This document shows, in pieces, positions 63,060-64,000 of a stretch of 64,000 nt of DNA. The notes below the pieces were generated by a model, which had not been told where the DNA came from, made no database searches, and was given only the letters and a program-made list of their open reading frames with translations. How positions within the stretch are numbered: position 1 is the stretch's first letter; each line of letters starts with the position of its first letter. The stretch covers positions 26,276,543 to 26,340,542 of the forward strand of contig CM053248.1 in NCBI GenBank assembly GCA_028583405.1, in the 5' to 3' direction. The translations under genes were made by a program, and so were the position numbers. Origin of the DNA: Pogonophryne albipinna (Eukaryota; Chordata; Actinopteri; Perciformes; Artedidraconidae).

Positions 63060-64000
63060 CAGGGGTGCCCAACCAGTCGATCGCGATCGACCGGATTCCG
63101 AGTCCATCGCGAGATGCGTCTAAAAATAGAACAACAATATTCTGTTTTATCGTTAATGTCCTGACCTATAACATAATCTTCCTGTGCCAGAATAATGCAC
63201 TTGAACGCATCAAAGCTTTGTGATTGGCCGGCGTGACCCCATGTGTCGGGGCGTGGCTGGTGGGCAGTGGGCACTATTACGCTGACGTTGTCCGTGTCAA
63301 CAAGAGTGACAGTCCGCACACACACAAGACCGAAATTATGGCAGAAGCAAAAAAGCCCAAAATATATAATTTCACTCCGAGTGGGAGGATGATTACTTTT
63401 GTATCTATTCCAATTCAAAGTCCATCTGTCTCATCTGCAATGCGAGCGTGGCTTTATCGAAGAAGGGTAATTTAGGAGCGGCATTTCAAAATAGTGCACA
63501 AACGCTACGAGACGGAAATCCCTCCTAATTCTGCCCTACGCTCCCAAAAGGGGAGGGGCCTGAAAGGACAGCTAAATGCACAGCAGTCCATTTTCACCAG
63601 GACCAACAACAAGAGCAAGGCTGCTGCCATAGCATCTTATCGTATCAGTCACGTTCTTGCGAAACACATGAAGTCTTTCAAAGACGGCGAAGTTGTGAAA
63701 GAAGCTTTCCTGGAGGCTTCCAACGCACTTTTTGGGGACAGTAAAAATAACAGTAGCATTTCAACAGGTTTTTGATATAATAAAAACTCAAGTTAGATAC
63801 CGTTATTAATCATCTTTAAGTTTAGTTTGTTTGAACTTATTCATTATAATTATTGTACAAAATGGTATAAGAATGCAAACATTACGTTCTGTTCTGTTTA
63901 AATTGATTATAGTCTATTATCAATTCAGGTTAAGAAACTTGCTTGCATCCTATTTTAAAGGCATTTCTTTTTATAATCTACTAAAATGCAACACAAAAAG
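63060..64000 (+). mobile_element. hAT transposon, truncated, with broken transposase N-terminus
   Basis: The left terminus 'caggggtgcccaaccagtcg' is typical of hAT elements. From 63338 a broken coding region follows. No right terminus was found before the window end, so the element is either truncated or continues beyond it. Confidence 0.65.
63338..63775 (+). pseudogene. hAT transposase N-terminus (BED-finger type), frameshifted
   Basis: The start MAEAKKPKIYNFTPS is followed, in another frame, by EWEDDYFCIYSNSKSICLIC, the first half of a BED-like zinc finger, then by a third frame beginning HFKIVHKRYETEIPPNSALR and continuing to VVKEAFLEASNALFGD near 63740. It resembles the transposase-derived GTF2IRD2/ZBED-like family in vertebrates. 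At least two frameshifts disrupt it, and the catalytic region and dimerisation domain are absent. It is a dead copy. Confidence 0.65.

Overview
The window is vertebrate nuclear DNA, almost certainly from a ray-finned (teleost, probably percomorph) fish. Genes are split by GT-AG introns and encode vertebrate-specific proteins. The intergenic DNA carries very long CA/TG microsatellites and several repeat families typical of fish: hAT-type 'CAGTGGTGGAAG' elements, TAA-flanked Harbinger-like MITEs and a TTAA-flanked element. All assignments below come from reading translations and splice sites by eye. No database search was run.

Layout. (1) 3249-7303: the last three coding exons and 3'UTR of gna13 (+), a G-protein alpha subunit whose 5' part lies before the window. 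(2) 8532-12120: a five-exon gene (+) that looks like the fish orthologue of human C17orf80/MTNAP1, a mitochondrial nucleoid protein. Its C-terminal three exons encode a segment closely resembling ATP synthase subunit f. (3) 15587-21502: bicral (-), a GLTSCR1-domain subunit of the non-canonical BAF chromatin remodeller, convergent with gene 2. One of its introns holds a composite inverted-repeat transposon of about 1.4 kb. (4) 24648-25676: tbcc (+), an intronless tubulin folding cofactor C gene, divergent from bicral. (5) 28681-33938: prph2 (+), the photoreceptor disc-rim tetraspanin, with three exons. (6) 40981-55530: a quaking gene (+), a STAR/KH RNA-binding protein, with alternative QKI-6-like and QKI-5-like last exons. 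(7) 55531-64000: no host gene beyond the quaking 3'UTR. The last 4 kb are nested hAT and Harbinger-like elements.

The genes have unrelated roles (Rho signalling, mtDNA maintenance, chromatin remodelling, tubulin folding, photoreceptor structure, RNA splicing), so this is ordinary gene-by-gene eukaryotic organisation. BICRAL, TBCC and PRPH2 are also neighbours on human 6p21. GNA13 and C17orf80 are on human 17q and QKI is on 6q, so the block joins several ancestral segments.

The points most worth checking are the subunit-f-like tail of the C17orf80-like gene, a one-base change at the end of the quaking-5 reading frame, an overlapping upstream ORF in bicral, and two Harbinger-like elements that still carry recognisable Myb/SANT and MADF fragments. 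I found no wholly new biological system.
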